64,000 bases of DNA from Lingula anatina. Its lineage: Eukaryota; Brachiopoda; Lingulata; Lingulida; Lingulidae. Position 1 is the first letter of the stretch. Every line of letters starts with the position of its first letter. A program made the translations under genes and the position numbers. Location of the stretch: positions 338,721 to 402,720 of the forward strand of contig NW_019775405.1 in the NCBI RefSeq assembly GCF_001039355.2. Reading direction: 5' to 3'. The notes under the pieces were generated by a model. That model did no database searches, was not told the DNA's origin, and saw nothing but the letters and a program-made list of their open reading frames with translations. This document shows, piece after piece, positions 34,293-47,404 of this stretch.

Positions 34293-36171
34293 TTAAGGAG
34301 ATGGGATTTTTAAATGTATTGTGCTTGGTATCGTTTTGGGATGGTTTTGACGATAACACTCGCATCTTCGGCAGTAGAAACACCAAGGAGAGAAAATATA
34401 TCTTTTCAAAGCCGTCGGCAAAGGCAGTTTATCAACATTGGTCCCGCTAATCTTCCGTAGACCAATGCTCTTACGTATGGCCACCTTGCACATTTTCAGC
34501 AACGTTGGCGGCTCGCTCGTATACAGGATTAAAGTATCACGGAGATGAACAAAGCGTTCGTGGTTCAAAAGTTTGCACAAATTTCCAGTTTTGTCTGTAA
34601 CTTTCGTGTAAAGCGTTTCTCTCAGTAAAAGACTGATCCCTAACCTCGAGCTGTTCCCTGCGTTCGCCGTGTCATCCAAAACGCAGAACAGCGCTGAGCG
34701 CCCTCTGTTGTCCAACGAATTCGGATTCGCTCCGTACAATAACAGGAGCCTTATCGCATTTGAATTCCCGATTTCTGCAGCCACGTGAAGTGGAGTCAGG
34801 TGCTCGTCATTAGCTGCATTCGAGTTGGCGCCCAGCTCAAGAGCAAGCCGGACCAGATAATCACGACCTCTATAGACCAGATAATGCAAAGGGGCGTTGC
34901 CACGAACGTCTTGCGCGTTGGTATCCGCCCCCAGGCTCATCAGGAGTTCTGCCACTTTTAGACAAGGGAGCATAGCGGCAGTGATTAAGGGGGTGCGACC
35001 TTCGTCGTCCCTGGCCTCAATGTCCGCTCCATAACGGAGAAGCCATTCCGCAGCCAGCGGCAAGGTGTTCAGGGCCGTACAGTGAAGAAAGCTCTGTCCA
35101 CGCCTGTTCAGAATGGACCGAGACACCTTGGCTTGGATATTGGCACCTTTTTCTATCAGTTGCCTCATGCACCTTAAACTTCGCGCGTGTTGATCACGGA
35201 GATAAGACTGGTACTTGCCGTAGCTGGACTTGGGGTCAATCCCGTCAGTACATGGGATGCGTGGCCAGTAGAAGAGAACTATCTCCAGGGGTGTTCGACC
35301 GGCCCAGTCTGGCGCGTCCACCTTCATTGATAAAAACGGCTTTGTTTAATTATTTTTTCTTACTTTCAGATTGTTAGAAATACATTCGAGTCGCCCACTT
35401 CTAATATTCCACAATGAAAATAATTAGTCAATTTAAAATGAGTTGGTGAATTATATATATACCAAAATTTGCAGCCTTTCCTTGATACATGAAATACACC
35501 GTCAATTATACGTTGTGGAATAGTGACCTACAGCAGAATGAAACTTTTTAGAGACATCTATTGTAATTTATTTTAAGACTGCACGACTATCCTTAATTAT
35601 TGTTAGTATAGTATGAATATAACTCAGATACGTGTATACTGGGATTTTAAAATGTTGTCACTGACATTACCTATAGGGCCTAACCATGATGCTTCTGAGA
35701 AAAATATGTGGACACCTTACCTTCGCTCCACATTCTAGCAGGGTTTTTATGACGTCAGGTCGACGGTAAATGCAGGCGACATGCAGTGGAAGAGACTGTG
35801 ATGATGGAAATGACGACTCATCCATTGTTGGGATCAAAATCTTTCTCTTCAATCAACTCTTTGAGAAGATCGAGATCGTTTCTTATAATAGCATCATGCA
35901 TTTTTACTGTTGCGGGTATATGTCTTCCTCTTGGACGCTGATGTGTAGTTACTACAGGTCTGAAGTGAAAAAAGTCCTCAGGATGAGCCTCTAGAGGATC
36001 CAAAATTGTTTCTGGTCCTCGTGTCCTTCCCCTGGACACGAGAGTTTGCCACCAGGATGGAGTTTGGAAACCGATGTTTCCTCGTCGTCGTCCTCTTGCA
36101 GCAGGGAAATGTGGAGGTATTGCTGGTCTTACTTGTTGGATTTGATTATTCCAGTGACGTATAGAAAGCAT
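34293..36171 (-). CDS. ankyrin-repeat and SOCS-box protein (ASB family), apparent frameshift
   Basis: On the minus strand, a first block 36171-35721 is joined by a phase-0 GT-AG intron (35720-35322) to 35321-34293. ATG at 36171 (MLSIRHWNNQ). Ankyrin repeats include AIIRNDLDLLKELIEEKD, SLPLHVACIYRRPDVIKTLL, SFLHCTALNTLPLAAEWLL, TPLITAAMLPCLKVAELL, APLHYLVYRGRDYLVRL and TPLHVAAEIGNSNAIRLLL. The C-terminal part has a SOCS box (MCKVAIRKSIG...LPLPTALKRYI) followed by a Cys/basic tail. SOCS boxes recruit Elongin B/C and Cullin-5, so a substrate adaptor of a ubiquitin ligase is expected. Between the first and second ankyrin repeats the frame shifts by +1 within 35818-35852: the first frame stops at DPNNG while the next repeat is open in another frame. 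No usable intron bridges it (the only GT-AG pair is 22 nt and lies after the stop). This is either a base-call or assembly indel, or a broken allele. Confidence 0.8.
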
Positions 36172-36253
36172 GTCAAATTTAGACCTTTCGCACTGTCCTT
36201 TCCTTTACAGCATCCCGTCAAGATCGTGCCCCGCCAATGCCATGGTAAGGCTG

Positions 36254-36280
36254 TGACGTCATAATGCCGCCATGTTACGT
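36254..36280. promoter_or_regulatory. CRE and YY1-like sites upstream of the ASB gene
   Basis: A perfect CRE palindrome TGACGTCA (36254-36261) is followed by GCCGCCATGTTA, the reverse of a YY1-like ATGGCGGC site, about 85-105 bp upstream of the ASB start codon. A further half-CRE (TGACGTG) lies about 50 bp beyond. The arrangement suggests a cAMP/ATF-responsive TATA-less promoter. Confidence 0.45.
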
Positions 36281-36592
36281 ATTATTGTAGATAAACGTCA
36301 CGACATCATTTGTGACGTGTGCGTTAAATTGTTGTGCACATTTTCTCTCGCCGATTTGACGCCGACTCCTGGCTACCCATGAGCAGCACACGTGCAACCT
36401 CCATTCAACTTCATCATCACTCAATCCATTCGCATCGCAATCCGCCTGCCCTCCTCCCCCTCTCCGTCTATAGCCATCAATTCCTCTAAATATATTTACC
36501 TGGAAACTTATTCGAAAAAAAATTAAGATGTTTTACCAGGTGATAAGATAACTATCAAATATATTTTAGTATATACGTACGTGATCCTCTTG

Positions 36593-37603
36593 TTAAACAA
36601 CTACTGTAATAGGTTTCTGGCATCTGCCACGTACACACGCGAATAACCTGGCATAGCCTTGTCTGACAATGTCCAGTCTCACGCCGTAAATCAGCGGATT
36701 GACGACGCTGTTGAGTACAAATAGAATATTCCCAACCAAATTTAAAAGAGATACCTCCTCCCAGAACGTACCATGGTCACCCGTGACCAAGTGGCGGCTG
36801 ACGTTTGAAATGTCTAAGCAAATGTGCGTAATACCTGGTGCCCAAAACAGCAGCATCACTACGGCTAAAATGATAACAGTTTTCTTGGCATTTCGATTTA
36901 GGTGTTGGCCAGCGTTTCCATTGTTGGCATCAGAGGTATAAGATGCGTTTGCACGGCGCACGTGCTTTAACATTTGCCAGTGAATGCACACAACTGCCAG
37001 CGCGGTGATTAGAAACAACATCAGGAACACAAAATAAATCATCAAATCAAACGATTCTCGACTTCCAGATATTTGAGGTCCTACAGACGCTAAGCTACAG
37101 AAAATAATTAGAGCAATCCAGGCAGTTAAAATATATATTTTAGCATGTGTCTTTGAGGTTGTTTTCAGGCAGTAAAACGGTGCTTTTGTGGACACATATT
37201 GGGAAACGACGAGTCCCAACGTTGCCAGAAGCGTGCAAAACAACGACGCATAGGCAATGCTATTCACAATAAACCAGGTGGAGATGGGGTTTGTTGTAGA
37301 ACAGGTCGGACGTTCGACGAACATCACGATCCCCGATAGAAAATAGATCACCATTGTTACAAAATCCGAAGCTGCAATATTTATAAGCATCATGTGGAAT
37401 GCTCTCCACGGCTTCGGCATACGTGACAGTGCCAGAAGCGACACCATGTTTCCAATCACCCCACAGACAGGCGCGACTATGGCAAATATACGGAATCCTT
37501 CACTTTCAATGAAATAACAGAATAAGGGTGTAAACGATTCCCCGTTAAGTGTTTCTATATCTTTGGCGTCGTCTGATAAGTTTGTTCCGTTCAAAACTTC
37601 CAT
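36593..37603 (-). CDS. class A GPCR, orphan, lacking the DRY motif
   Basis: Intronless frame encoding 336 residues. Upstream bases are open to 37624, but the first ATG is at 37603 (MEVLNGTNLS), where NGT and NLS form N-glycosylation sites. Class A marks: Asn52 (GN in TM1), Asp80 in TM2, Trp162 in TM4, FWAP (253-256) in TM6 and NPLIY (302-306) in TM7. The DRY motif at the end of TM3 is replaced by SQY (134-136), removing the acidic/basic ionic lock. The C-terminus ends in TVVV, which resembles a class II PDZ ligand. The ligand cannot be named; the short N-terminus fits a small-molecule, lipid or peptide receptor. The gene is head-to-head with CFAP20DC across 1.7 kb and tail-to-head with the ASB gene. 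Confidence 0.88.
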   Translation of the reverse strand: MEVLNGTNLSDDAKDIETLNGESFTPLFCYFIESEGFRIFAIVAPVCGVIGNMVSLLALSRMPKPWRAFHMMLINIAASDFVTMVIYFLSGIVMFVERPTCSTTNPISTWFIVNSIAYASLFCTLLATLGLVVSQYVSTKAPFYCLKTTSKTHAKIYILTAWIALIIFCSLASVGPQISGSRESFDLMIYFVFLMLFLITALAVVCIHWQMLKHVRRANASYTSDANNGNAGQHLNRNAKKTVIILAVVMLLFWAPGITHICLDISNVSRHLVTGDHGTFWEEVSLLNLVGNILFVLNSVVNPLIYGVRLDIVRQGYARLFACVRGRCQKPITVVV

Positions 37604-39264
37604 TTTTGCCACTGATTCCCACAACGATAAAAACCGTAAGTGTAGACAACCTTGTCAGACATGTGTCAGAATTCCTGATATTTGCATTCGTTCCGGATGT
37701 TCTGCACCTTGAACGTTTTTTTTTTTCTTATTTAGTAGAATGGTGAGAAATGGATAGACATGTTTTGATCCACTTTTTCTTGCCAACAAATAGGCCCTAC
37801 CAGTGAACAGCGTGCATGGGCCTATTCCTAGTCTGTTGATTTTTTTCATCTACAACAATGATAACGCTTTGGTTCAACATTATAGGTGTTGGACAAACAG
37901 TGATCGATAAAACTTGGACTGCTTCTAGTACATTGTAGGATTTATCATATAGGCCTGTGTCCACATAATATTGCAATTTATAAAAGCCTATTGTGGGGCC
38001 TTCCTTGTATATTATAAATCAACTAATTGAAGGTAACTATCTGCACCCCTGGGAAATTATCATCGACATCAATTATCTTTGGACAAATTCAAAATGTCAC
38101 ACTTTCAAGAGGAAAAGCTCGGGGTCACGCCCGGCTATATATCACCTTGATCTGCTGGATTGGTCAGTGAACCAGAAACCACGTAAACTACTTAACAATT
38201 TAACAATACAGTAGTCTACCACAGTACAGAAAATGCTATCCAAATCGATAAAGCCTTTTTAAACATATTTAATAAAATCTCCGTTTAGAGTAGCTAGTTC
38301 TATATTAAATAGTAATAACAACTTCGGAAACAAAAATTAGAATTAAATAGAAGGGGACATCAAATCACCCTCGAGCCAAATCTATCTGCCTTGGAACACC
38401 CAAGGCTAATCGTGCCAGTTCTTCGTTTGTACATTGGACGACATTTCGCAATAAAATCGATCTGGAGTAAAATGCAGAATTTACAGTGGTATCAAAGCCA
38501 ATTTCATCGATTTTATTAAATTCGTTCAAAAATACTTAAAATAGACTTTTGCCGATGATTTTGCATTATGATAGATGGACTAATAATAATTGTACGAATT
38601 TTTAAGTGGCCTACTGTGTATTTGAGGTTCATTGATCAGGCTGATTAAGCAGACGTACAGACCGTTGGCAGGCTGGAGTGATTGCAGGCCTACAGATTTA
38701 ATTGTATAACTGATGGATAGGTTTAAGTCGTCGTCGTCAAACTATATATTTGCAAGTCATTTATTTAATCAGTTACTCTGTCTCCAGCCGTCACTCTTCC
38801 ATTGTGGAGGAAGGAATCAAAATCCACTTCGGCGCTTTGATTGGTCAAAAACTTTTTGCACTTGCTCAGTTATGGCAACAAATATGGCGGTCCATGCAAA
38901 GTAAAACACAATCTCGATGATTTATTTTTGGAAACAGCAACTCTGCAAGAGAAGTTTGACGTTTTCATGTATGTGGTGAAGCTGAAAAAGTGCAGCCGAA
39001 GACGCTGTGAAGTATTTAATTCTGCATGAACCATATCAACGCCGAGACTTATTTATATATTTTACAGTTGATCAGTGATTTCGTCTCCTGCCCAAGTTGT
39101 CAGAAATGTGTAATTAACTTTGTCCCAAAACTGATACATTCATCAGATTGGAGCTGGATGGACAAAAGTGTTAATATCAGTAAAGGAAGGTCCGAACTGT
39201 GAGAAAGCTTCATTAACAACCATGTAGTTTCCATTGAAACGTGTCGAAGTTGAACCAGCTGAAG
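37604..39264. other. divergent intergenic region between GPCR and CFAP20DC
   Basis: No gene seen. Frames at 38713-38904 and 38841-39029 overlap each other and the likely CFAP20DC promoter or 5' UTR, and show no domain. Confidence 0.6.
38847..38892 (+). promoter_or_regulatory. candidate CFAP20DC promoter elements
   Basis: An inverted CCAAT box (ATTGG), a TATGGCAAC stretch containing an RFX-type half-site (GGCAAC) and a YY1-like AATATGGCGGTC cluster within 50 bp, about 375-420 bp upstream of the CFAP20DC ATG. The half-site lacks a good left arm, so the RFX assignment is weak. Confidence 0.35.
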
Positions 39265-42200
39265 ATGTTCAAAAACGAATTTCAGGCAAGTTATTTTATT
39301 TTATTTTATTGTGGAGTGATATTATTTCCAAAGATAAAGGTTGTTCGTTTAAGTAAAGCAGATGTTATCTTTGTTGTTGCATTAGATTCCAAACATTTTA
39401 AAGGGAAAATGAAAATTTAAAAATGAACTGATGAGACATTTTCTCATAAAAAAGGCTATAAAGTGTATTCAGCTTTAGTGTGATATCTTTATTCAGTATG
39501 TGTTGTTTATTCTTTAGGGTGGGCCTTTCTTTGAAGTGTTTTCAGCTCAAGGGAAGGACCCAGTGGCAAACTGGAAGTTGTCTGGTGGATCAGGTATACG
39601 TAAGGTTTGTAATTTTATAACGTGTGTGTGTGTTTGTGTGTATGTGTGCGTGTGTGTGTGAAGATGAATAGATATAAAGGTTAAAAAAAGCGAACAAATT
39701 TCTTTCCTTGGCTTACTGAACTTCTGTTCAGAATATTTCTACAGCAAGTCCCTTATTAAACAGGCTCTAATTAAGCTGGTTTAGTTTTTAATATTAACTT
39801 TCTGAACATATTCATATTTATTTATTTATTTATTTTGTCAGGTTTATGATAAAGAAGTCAAAAGCTACATTTACTCACTGGAGGGGTCAGGGGCAACCAC
39901 CAAGATGCACATACCCAAGGACTCCAAACAGTCACTCACTTTAGTCCAGAGATTTCTCGTTTTCCAAGTCTGGGTACCAAAGGGAGGCGACTTCTCAATC
40001 GAGGTGGGGATCACCGACTTAAGCAACAGTAAAAGGAGACTCCATCTCTCCACCAGCAGCAAGGAAGCCAATCCTAACCCTCTGCACTCTAAGATACCAC
40101 TGTCTGTGATAAAGCGAGGGATTTGGACCAACTTGTGCCTGGACATGGTGTCTCTGGTAGGGGAGACATGGAGAGGACAGACTTATAAAGCTATTGAGAG
40201 TATTACCCTGAGTGCCAACTGTCGTGTGAGGAGGATATTCACGATGAAAGTGCAGCCTGCGGACAACACTGATGATGAAGGTAGGGGGTTTCCTGTAAAG
40301 CTGTCAAGTTATATGAAGCATTTACATTATTTTTTTACATGAACATATTAATTTTTCAATCAGTAATATTAAGGAATTAAGAGAAGTGAGTTGTGTTGAT
40401 ACAGTACGTATGGATTTGGTTCCCTTTAATGGTTTTCATTCATTTGAGTTAATTGTGCTTTAAATAATTTAACTTTTTCAGACATATAGTGTCATAATTG
40501 TTTATAATTCCCCTTTGTAACATTCATTTAGAATTTGTATCTGTCATTCTGAACAATTATTATAATATTATATTATTATGTTTTGGTAATCTTTGGTTCA
40601 TTCCTTTAATTTGAAAAATAACTTGTAAACTTTGCCTCATTCCTTTAATTTGAAAAACACCTTGTCATCTTCAGAATTGTATGGTCTTTCTGGCACTAAC
40701 AGCTGTGAGATAGATGTCATACCCAAACAGTGTCAACTAGCAGGTGATGTCAGTCATGTCACTCAGGTGAGTTAGACTCCTTTTGGCAGATTTTGTCCTT
40801 TTTATTTGTGAAAAAGGGTATAGACAGCTGCTTTTTTTCTCATCCTGTCTCATGGTAACCAGAAAATCTTGACAGTCGTGCCTATAACTGAGGTTAAACA
40901 CAATATCTCCTCCTCAAAAAGATTATGAACAAACATACAAATTGAACCTTGATAACTAAAACTAATATGCAGGATGAAACATACCAGATTTTATAACCAC
41001 TTTAAATACAGATGGAGTATCACAAATTTAACAGTATAGAGATTGAACTAATTGAAAATTTCATCTTTTCTTTTTTATCTCAAGGTGCTTTCCCTGACAA
41101 AGATACGCCAAGCAGAATTTGTGATGAGAGGAGGCGAGGGTCCTAGATCACGGACAACATCTGCCACCTCTGACATTGGTAAATATTTTGCCTGTAATAT
41201 ATAGTTACTGTGTTCTGACTCAGAATACAAATGTCAAATTGTTTAATCAGAGAAGCTAAATTTAATTTTGTGCCATGAGTTAGAGTTGGGTGACAAAGAT
41301 GTGAAAGTTAAGTGTGTGTGTGTGTGTCACTGTGTTAGTAATTTCTAGATATCTAGATATTCTAATAATCATTCATTCCTAATAGATTCACTGTGTATAA
41401 CAAATAGCAAGATGAAAATACAAGGTAACAGTAACTATTTCCACAGATCTGAATGCCAGTGGAAGGAAGTCAGCTGGGGACTCATTCCACATCGCCTTTG
41501 GCTCCAAGGTGACAGCTCCTGCCCCAGGCTCTGCTGGGAGGAAAGGAACAGCAGGAAAAGAGGTGTGTGTGTGCGCATGCTTTCATGCGCACATGTTATG
41601 TGTGTGAATGTGGATGAGTGTGTTTGTGTATCAAGTTAATCCAGAAATCAAGTCAAGTCGCTTCTTTTTATATTTTCAATAAAAAAACCTTTTAAAAGGA
41701 TTGAGTTACTTCAAAAAAACCCTGGACTCTTGATATGTTATACCCCTATCAACAACTATATTACTAGTAGATCAATGTTGTGGATGCTGTATCAACTTGG
41801 TCGGGTTTCAAAGCATGTTGTTATTTGCCTCCAGGGTGGCGCCACCAGCAGAACCAGTCGGTCCTCCCACTCGCGGTCCAAGCAGCAGACCGGAGAGGCC
41901 GGTGACCAGGGGGCCACAAAGAGGGTAGACAAGCTAGTCATTCATCAACAGGCTGGCGGGTCTAATCACAGTCGTAATCCGTCCGACCCAGGCACCCATA
42001 TACAGGACCCGGATACTTCTGTGGATAAAGGTAGGCTGGTGGATATAGAATTTATATATACTTATTTATTTATACTCATGTACTACATAAATAGTGCACT
42101 GCACAGCTTGGTATGCTATTGTATATATCAGGCTAGGGAGCGGCAGTGCATATCAGCCCCACTGTATGTATATCTGTGTACTGTATTGGATTTGCACAAA

Positions 42201-45200
42201 GAAAGGGTTTACAAGTCACACTGTCTACATTAGTATCATTAAGATTGACTTGCTTAAAAGTTCTTTCATTGGAGAATGGAGGAAATTTGCAACATATTCA
42301 ACCATGCCATGGACTAACTGTGACTTAGTTTTGAATTTCAAATTGACTAAGGTGTTATTAGCAGCTCTGTCTATTACAAAACACAGTGCATCCTGGCCAT
42401 TTCATCTTTTTATCCACTTCAGGTAATTTAGGTGGCAGTAGCACATGGGCAGGAAAAATAGATCAAAATGACGAGCAGCCGATCAAAGTGCCTGCCAATC
42501 CCCCAGGGAGGGAGCAGGCAGGGGAGATGAAGTTTCAGCCCCACCCTCCCAGAGAGCCATCAACAGAGAGAGTCAGGAGGAAGGTCCGCATCAAGAGTGG
42601 AGGCAAAGAAAGAACCTCTGCTGCTCATTCAGGTAATCAAAAAAGATTATTTTATGACATTTATACCTACATGAAGATAGGAAAAACCATCTGCCTAATT
42701 ACAGTTTAGGTATGTGCATGGTCCATTGAAAAATGAATTTTCACAGAAAGAAACTCTCCGTCTAAATGTTGATGAAATATTAAACAGTATGTTTATAACT
42801 GTTACAAGAAAAAAATGCTTGTGTTACCCAATTTAATGTTAGTTGACATCATAGACCAGTTTATTCTTAAAGTTGATACTAACTGCAGCTGAAAATATTT
42901 TGAGTTTGCTTGTCAGTAACTTTGTCATTATGTTATTCTAGGTGACACCAATCAGTCAAACACTTTATCACCTGTGCCACCAGGGGGCAATCTGTCTCCT
43001 ATCAACTCCCAAGAAGGTCCCAAGGCCAAACCAAGGTCGCCAAAGATTTACACCTCCCTCTCACCACGTGAAGTCAGAGGGATTGAAAAAGAGAAAAGTC
43101 CCAGGTAAAAAATTCTGGATTGCCTGCAAAATTTGACTCGATTTGAAACGTAACAGTTATGTTGATGAATTAAATTTCCTTTCCTGATTAATGAATGACT
43201 TTGAAGTCTGATATTTTTCACAATTACAAATGTTAACAGTATTGCAGTTTATTATTTATACTTCTGCAAAGTGCAGTCTGGATGCTTCATTGAGTTTGGG
43301 ATCAAAATTTAAGATTTGTTATTGAGTCAATTTTGATGGAGATTTGATCTCAAAGCACCTTTTTATTTTATGTAATATATTCATATAATTTATTGTTATT
43401 AAGCAGATTTGAATAAATTTACATTACAATTATAACTATGAAAATAAGTAGTATTAATATATTTTAAGGATTTTAAGACAAATCTTTTTATGTTATATGT
43501 TTAGCTTGAAGTCGACAGCAGTGCAGTCACCCAGAGAGTGGATAGAGGAGGACATCAAGCTACACGAGTCTCAAAGCGACATGAGGAAAAGTCGCCAGCT
43601 AGAAAAAAATAAGAACAAGAAGGAAACAGGAGTGGGTCCCCGGCTGTCGGATGATTATGAAGGTATTTGTTTAATTAAATGTTGAGTGCTGTAATTTGCA
43701 TGGGATAGTCAATCATCAAATTCTCTTACACAAAATGTGGTTCCAAATTTTTTTACCTCATACCTTAATGGAGTGATTATTGTATACCTCTTGATTGTGT
43801 CAAGTGAATTATATAATCACAATAATGTTCATTTTATTATTTTTCTGCATCTTTAAGCAAAAATTGAGCATTCTCACTCAACTACATTAAACCAAAAGCA
43901 TGCTAGCATGGATTTAAAATGTGCCACTTTCCTGAAACCAGATATGTCACCCAGACACCAGGGGGAGTTACAAGATCAAGACGAGTCCCTAACTGATGTT
44001 ATTGCAGCATTGAGAGGCACAGAACTGAGGAATACACGTTTCAATGATGTTGATAACGATAACGATGAGGATGATGGTATTGTTGCAGAGTATGAAGACT
44101 CCGATGAGTAAGTTTTCTTGATTTAAGTCTAGAATGATAAATTTTGTAAGTAAAAAATTCTAATAGTAATCTTGATTAAAGTCTAGAATGATAAATATTG
44201 TGAGTAAAATATTCTAAAAGTTAGAGTGCAGACACAATGCAATGCAATACAAAAATTAAACATCCATAAAGGGATAATTCAACAAATTACCTGTATTTCA
44301 CTTAATACTGAAATATAATTAGGCAAAATAGTGGAGAATTTTTTTTTTCAATTAACAGAGAATGTGTGAATATATGTTACTTATATTTTGTATATAATAA
44401 AGGCAGAATTGTTTTGGAAGTGGACCAGTTTCGCCTAAATCAGTGTTCACCTCATTGGGCACGTGAATATATATTTTGCCGACAGCAGCTTCTGCCTTTC
44501 ATCAACAAGCAATAATCAGGCATTTCTGAGTAATGCTGTATGTACATTTTTATAGCAATCAGCAGTGAGCCAGTGATAAAGCCTAAGCTCCTCCTTGTGC
44601 TATGCTTTATACAACAATCTCACCTTTTCTCCAGGGAACCGGTTGGTCCCCCTCAGAAGGTGAAGACGCATCATTCTCGTGCCTTGAAGGAAGATGGTGT
44701 GTACCTATTTACCTCTCCACCAAAGTCTGCTCCTAGCAGGTCCCCAACTTTAGAAGAAGAGAGCAGGGTAAGCAGTGTGCATTGTATAGATATAACTGTA
44801 ACTGTGTTCATGTACTTCAGCAAAAATTAAAAATGTTTTACATAGGAAGCTTTAACAGAGAGTCAAGGTTTTGTCTGTTTCACTCCAATATTAACTTTTC
44901 ACGGGTTTTAAAACCATCATTTATTTTATTTCAGCATTATGGCATAACTGTTTCAAAACAGACCTGTTAAGCAAGCTGCTTGTTTATCTGTTTTTTTCTT
45001 TGTTAATCCATTCATTCTTTAGCTGCTGTTTTTCTGTTTGTCTGCCAGATAATGTGGGTCAGATACATCATCTGTCTGTCATTCTCATCTGCTTTACAGC
45101 ACTTTTTTCATTCAATTAAATTATATATTCAAGGTTCACAAAAATGACACCAGGAAATCCTCAGCCAAGAGGAGCCTTGAAGGCCATTACCCAACAAAGA

Positions 45201-47404
45201 GAGGAGCTGGCCCCGATGATGCCTTTATATTAGACAGCAGTAGTGATGATGACAATGATAATAAGGATGAGGATCATGACATAAAGAGGCTAGGTTCACC
45301 AAGGGACAGTGAGGTAGTAGAGACTAGTCATGAGAATAGGACTAAATTAAGGAGTAGTAAAAGTAGGGATTTTAAAACATCAAAATACAAGGCTAAAGGG
45401 GATATAATTGAAGAAACTGGATATGATGATGATGATGGTGTCCAAAGGACTGTGGGATCAGAGAGTGAGGTGGTGAACTTGGACAGACTTTCACTAGAAA
45501 AATCACAAATCAAAACCAGAAATTCAACCACTAATAATATCGACGAAAAAATTGCTCAAAAGTCTAAACCAGTTCCACCTCCCATTGGAGCTGGCAAGAC
45601 GCCAAGAATGACAGCTCCGAGAATTCACAGCCCGCGGATCTCCAATGAGGAGCCACGCCCATCTAGTTCCAAAAGGTCACAGGGGTCAAATTCGTCCAAT
45701 GACAGTGGACAAACCCTCCAGGCATCACATAATATGGATTTATTAAAGACGAACGGGAGCAGTGCCAGCGGGGGATCTGTTAGCCCACGGGGGAGTTATT
45801 CCAGATGCAGTATTAGTAAGAAGTCACTGCGGGAGATTTCTAAAGATGATGCAAGATTGTCACAGGTCAGTAAAACTGTTTTTGAAATTATCTTCCAAGA
45901 AAATAATTGATGTTATATTTGTTTTTTAGAATACAAGAGACAGTTATAAGTAAAATTGTTCATTTGGCACTGGGAAGGTATATATAGAAGCATTTTCAAA
46001 TGAAAAAATTATAGATTTCATCAAGAAGTGTAAAAACACAGCTAAAGGCATTATTTCAGAAATTCTTCCACAGGGCAATTGCCTATACCTAGACCCTGCT
46101 TGAAGTACTTCAGACATACCTTAAATATAGTTCTTTTCTGTTCAGAACAAACAGTATGACTTCACCAAGTATCAGATGGCAGATCTCTCTGAGTCATTTG
46201 AGGCCCGGATGCTGGCTAGTCTCAAACGAGAGGCAGAAGAGGAAATGGAGGAGGGGGGAGGACAATATGAGGGAGGTAGCCAGAACAGCCAACAGCAGAA
46301 AAATTCATCCAATCAGGGGATAGATAAACATTTGTATGGGGATGATGACCTGAGCAGCTCAAGTGATGATACATCTTTTAGTACATTTAGAGGAACGGTA
46401 AGTAGATAATTGTTGTAACTGTTTAAAAAAGCCCATTAGTCCTTGTAGAACACTGACAAAGGTCTTGGACGAGGAAGCTTTATCTTGGGAAGCTCTGAGA
46501 ATTTCCATCTGGAATTTCTAAAACAGTGTTTTGTTTCACACAGGCTCCAGCTCTCCAATCTCATCACTACCAAGATGAGATGCATCTGCCGACATCAAGG
46601 ATGAGTGAAGATCCTCTAGCCATGTCTAACCCCAGGTAAAATATTTGTTTGATTGCATTGTGTTTGTTTTGCTTCTGTCAAGTTGTATTGAAATACTGTT
46701 CTTGATTAAGTGTCAAGATTTGCCATTTGGTAGTACAATACTTCTTGAATGAGAAGTTTAGTCAGACCTTTCTGAGCAGTAAATGTTTTTCCGATTTTGT
46801 CAAAAGATGGAAGGTTATTAAAGTAATTGTGGCAGTCATATGAGAAGTACTGTTTGTAGTTGCATTTGAGTGTGGTGATTGTGGAAACTTTTGAATTTTT
46901 AAATTTGAATATTTCAGGGATTGGACAGGTGCCTTCAGCCCTCCTATAGTCTTACCGTCAGAGATGAAGCATGACCCAGATCCCAGTGAGCTGTCCCCAG
47001 GGAAACTAGAACCCAGAGGATCCCCCAGGAAAGGGGACAAGAAAAGTATTTCAAGATCTCCAGGTAGAAAAAAAATGATCCCTCTGGATTATAGCTCCAA
47101 TGTATATTAGCTTTTTCATTTGAAAAATCATCTCTAATTTTTTTTTAGGAAGCTGATCTCGTTAGAAAATAAAAGTTTCTTAAATGCAAAAAATCCTTTG
47201 CTCTGAATTTTTCGGAAACATGCAACATACATGTTTAATTGATGTTATTTATTTCTTTATTTTTCAGATGGAAGGCGGGGCAGGCTACCCAGTAAGACAG
47301 ATGAAGACATTGGCCATGAGGAAGATGAGCTGGACCTGCTCTATGACCCCTGCCTTAACTGTTATTTTGACCCAAAGACCTGCAAATACTACGAGCTAGT
47401 ATGA
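39265..47404 (+). CDS. CFAP20DC: CFAP20 domain-containing protein (C3orf67 homologue)
   Basis: Seventeen exons: 39265-39285, 39518-39604, 39842-40280, 40675-40766, 41085-41178, 41447-41562, 41835-42030, 42423-42632, 42942-43104, 43505-43662, 43858-44107, 44635-44767, 45134-45865, 46146-46397, 46544-46635, 46918-47063, 47268-47404. They total 3318 nt, 1105 residues, all phases closing. The human protein is shorter, by several hundred residues. The N-terminal CFAP20 fold (about 1-190) reads [46 protein letters not shown] and [20 protein letters not shown]. The middle is long, Ser/Lys/Asp-rich and probably disordered. The conserved tail is [16 protein letters not shown], then [13 protein letters not shown]...YYELV. 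CFAP20 itself is an inner-junction protein of axonemal doublets; the function of this longer relative is poorly known. The first intron is GC-AG (CAG|GCAAGT); all others are GT-AG. Confidence 0.93.

Noticed and set aside
35776-35821. 22-nt micro-intron to repair the ASB frame
   Set aside because: Its GT lies after the in-frame stop and 22 nt is below a workable intron length.
38713-39029. Two overlapping frames upstream of CFAP20DC
   Set aside because: They overlap in different frames within the likely promoter or 5' UTR and match nothing recognisable.
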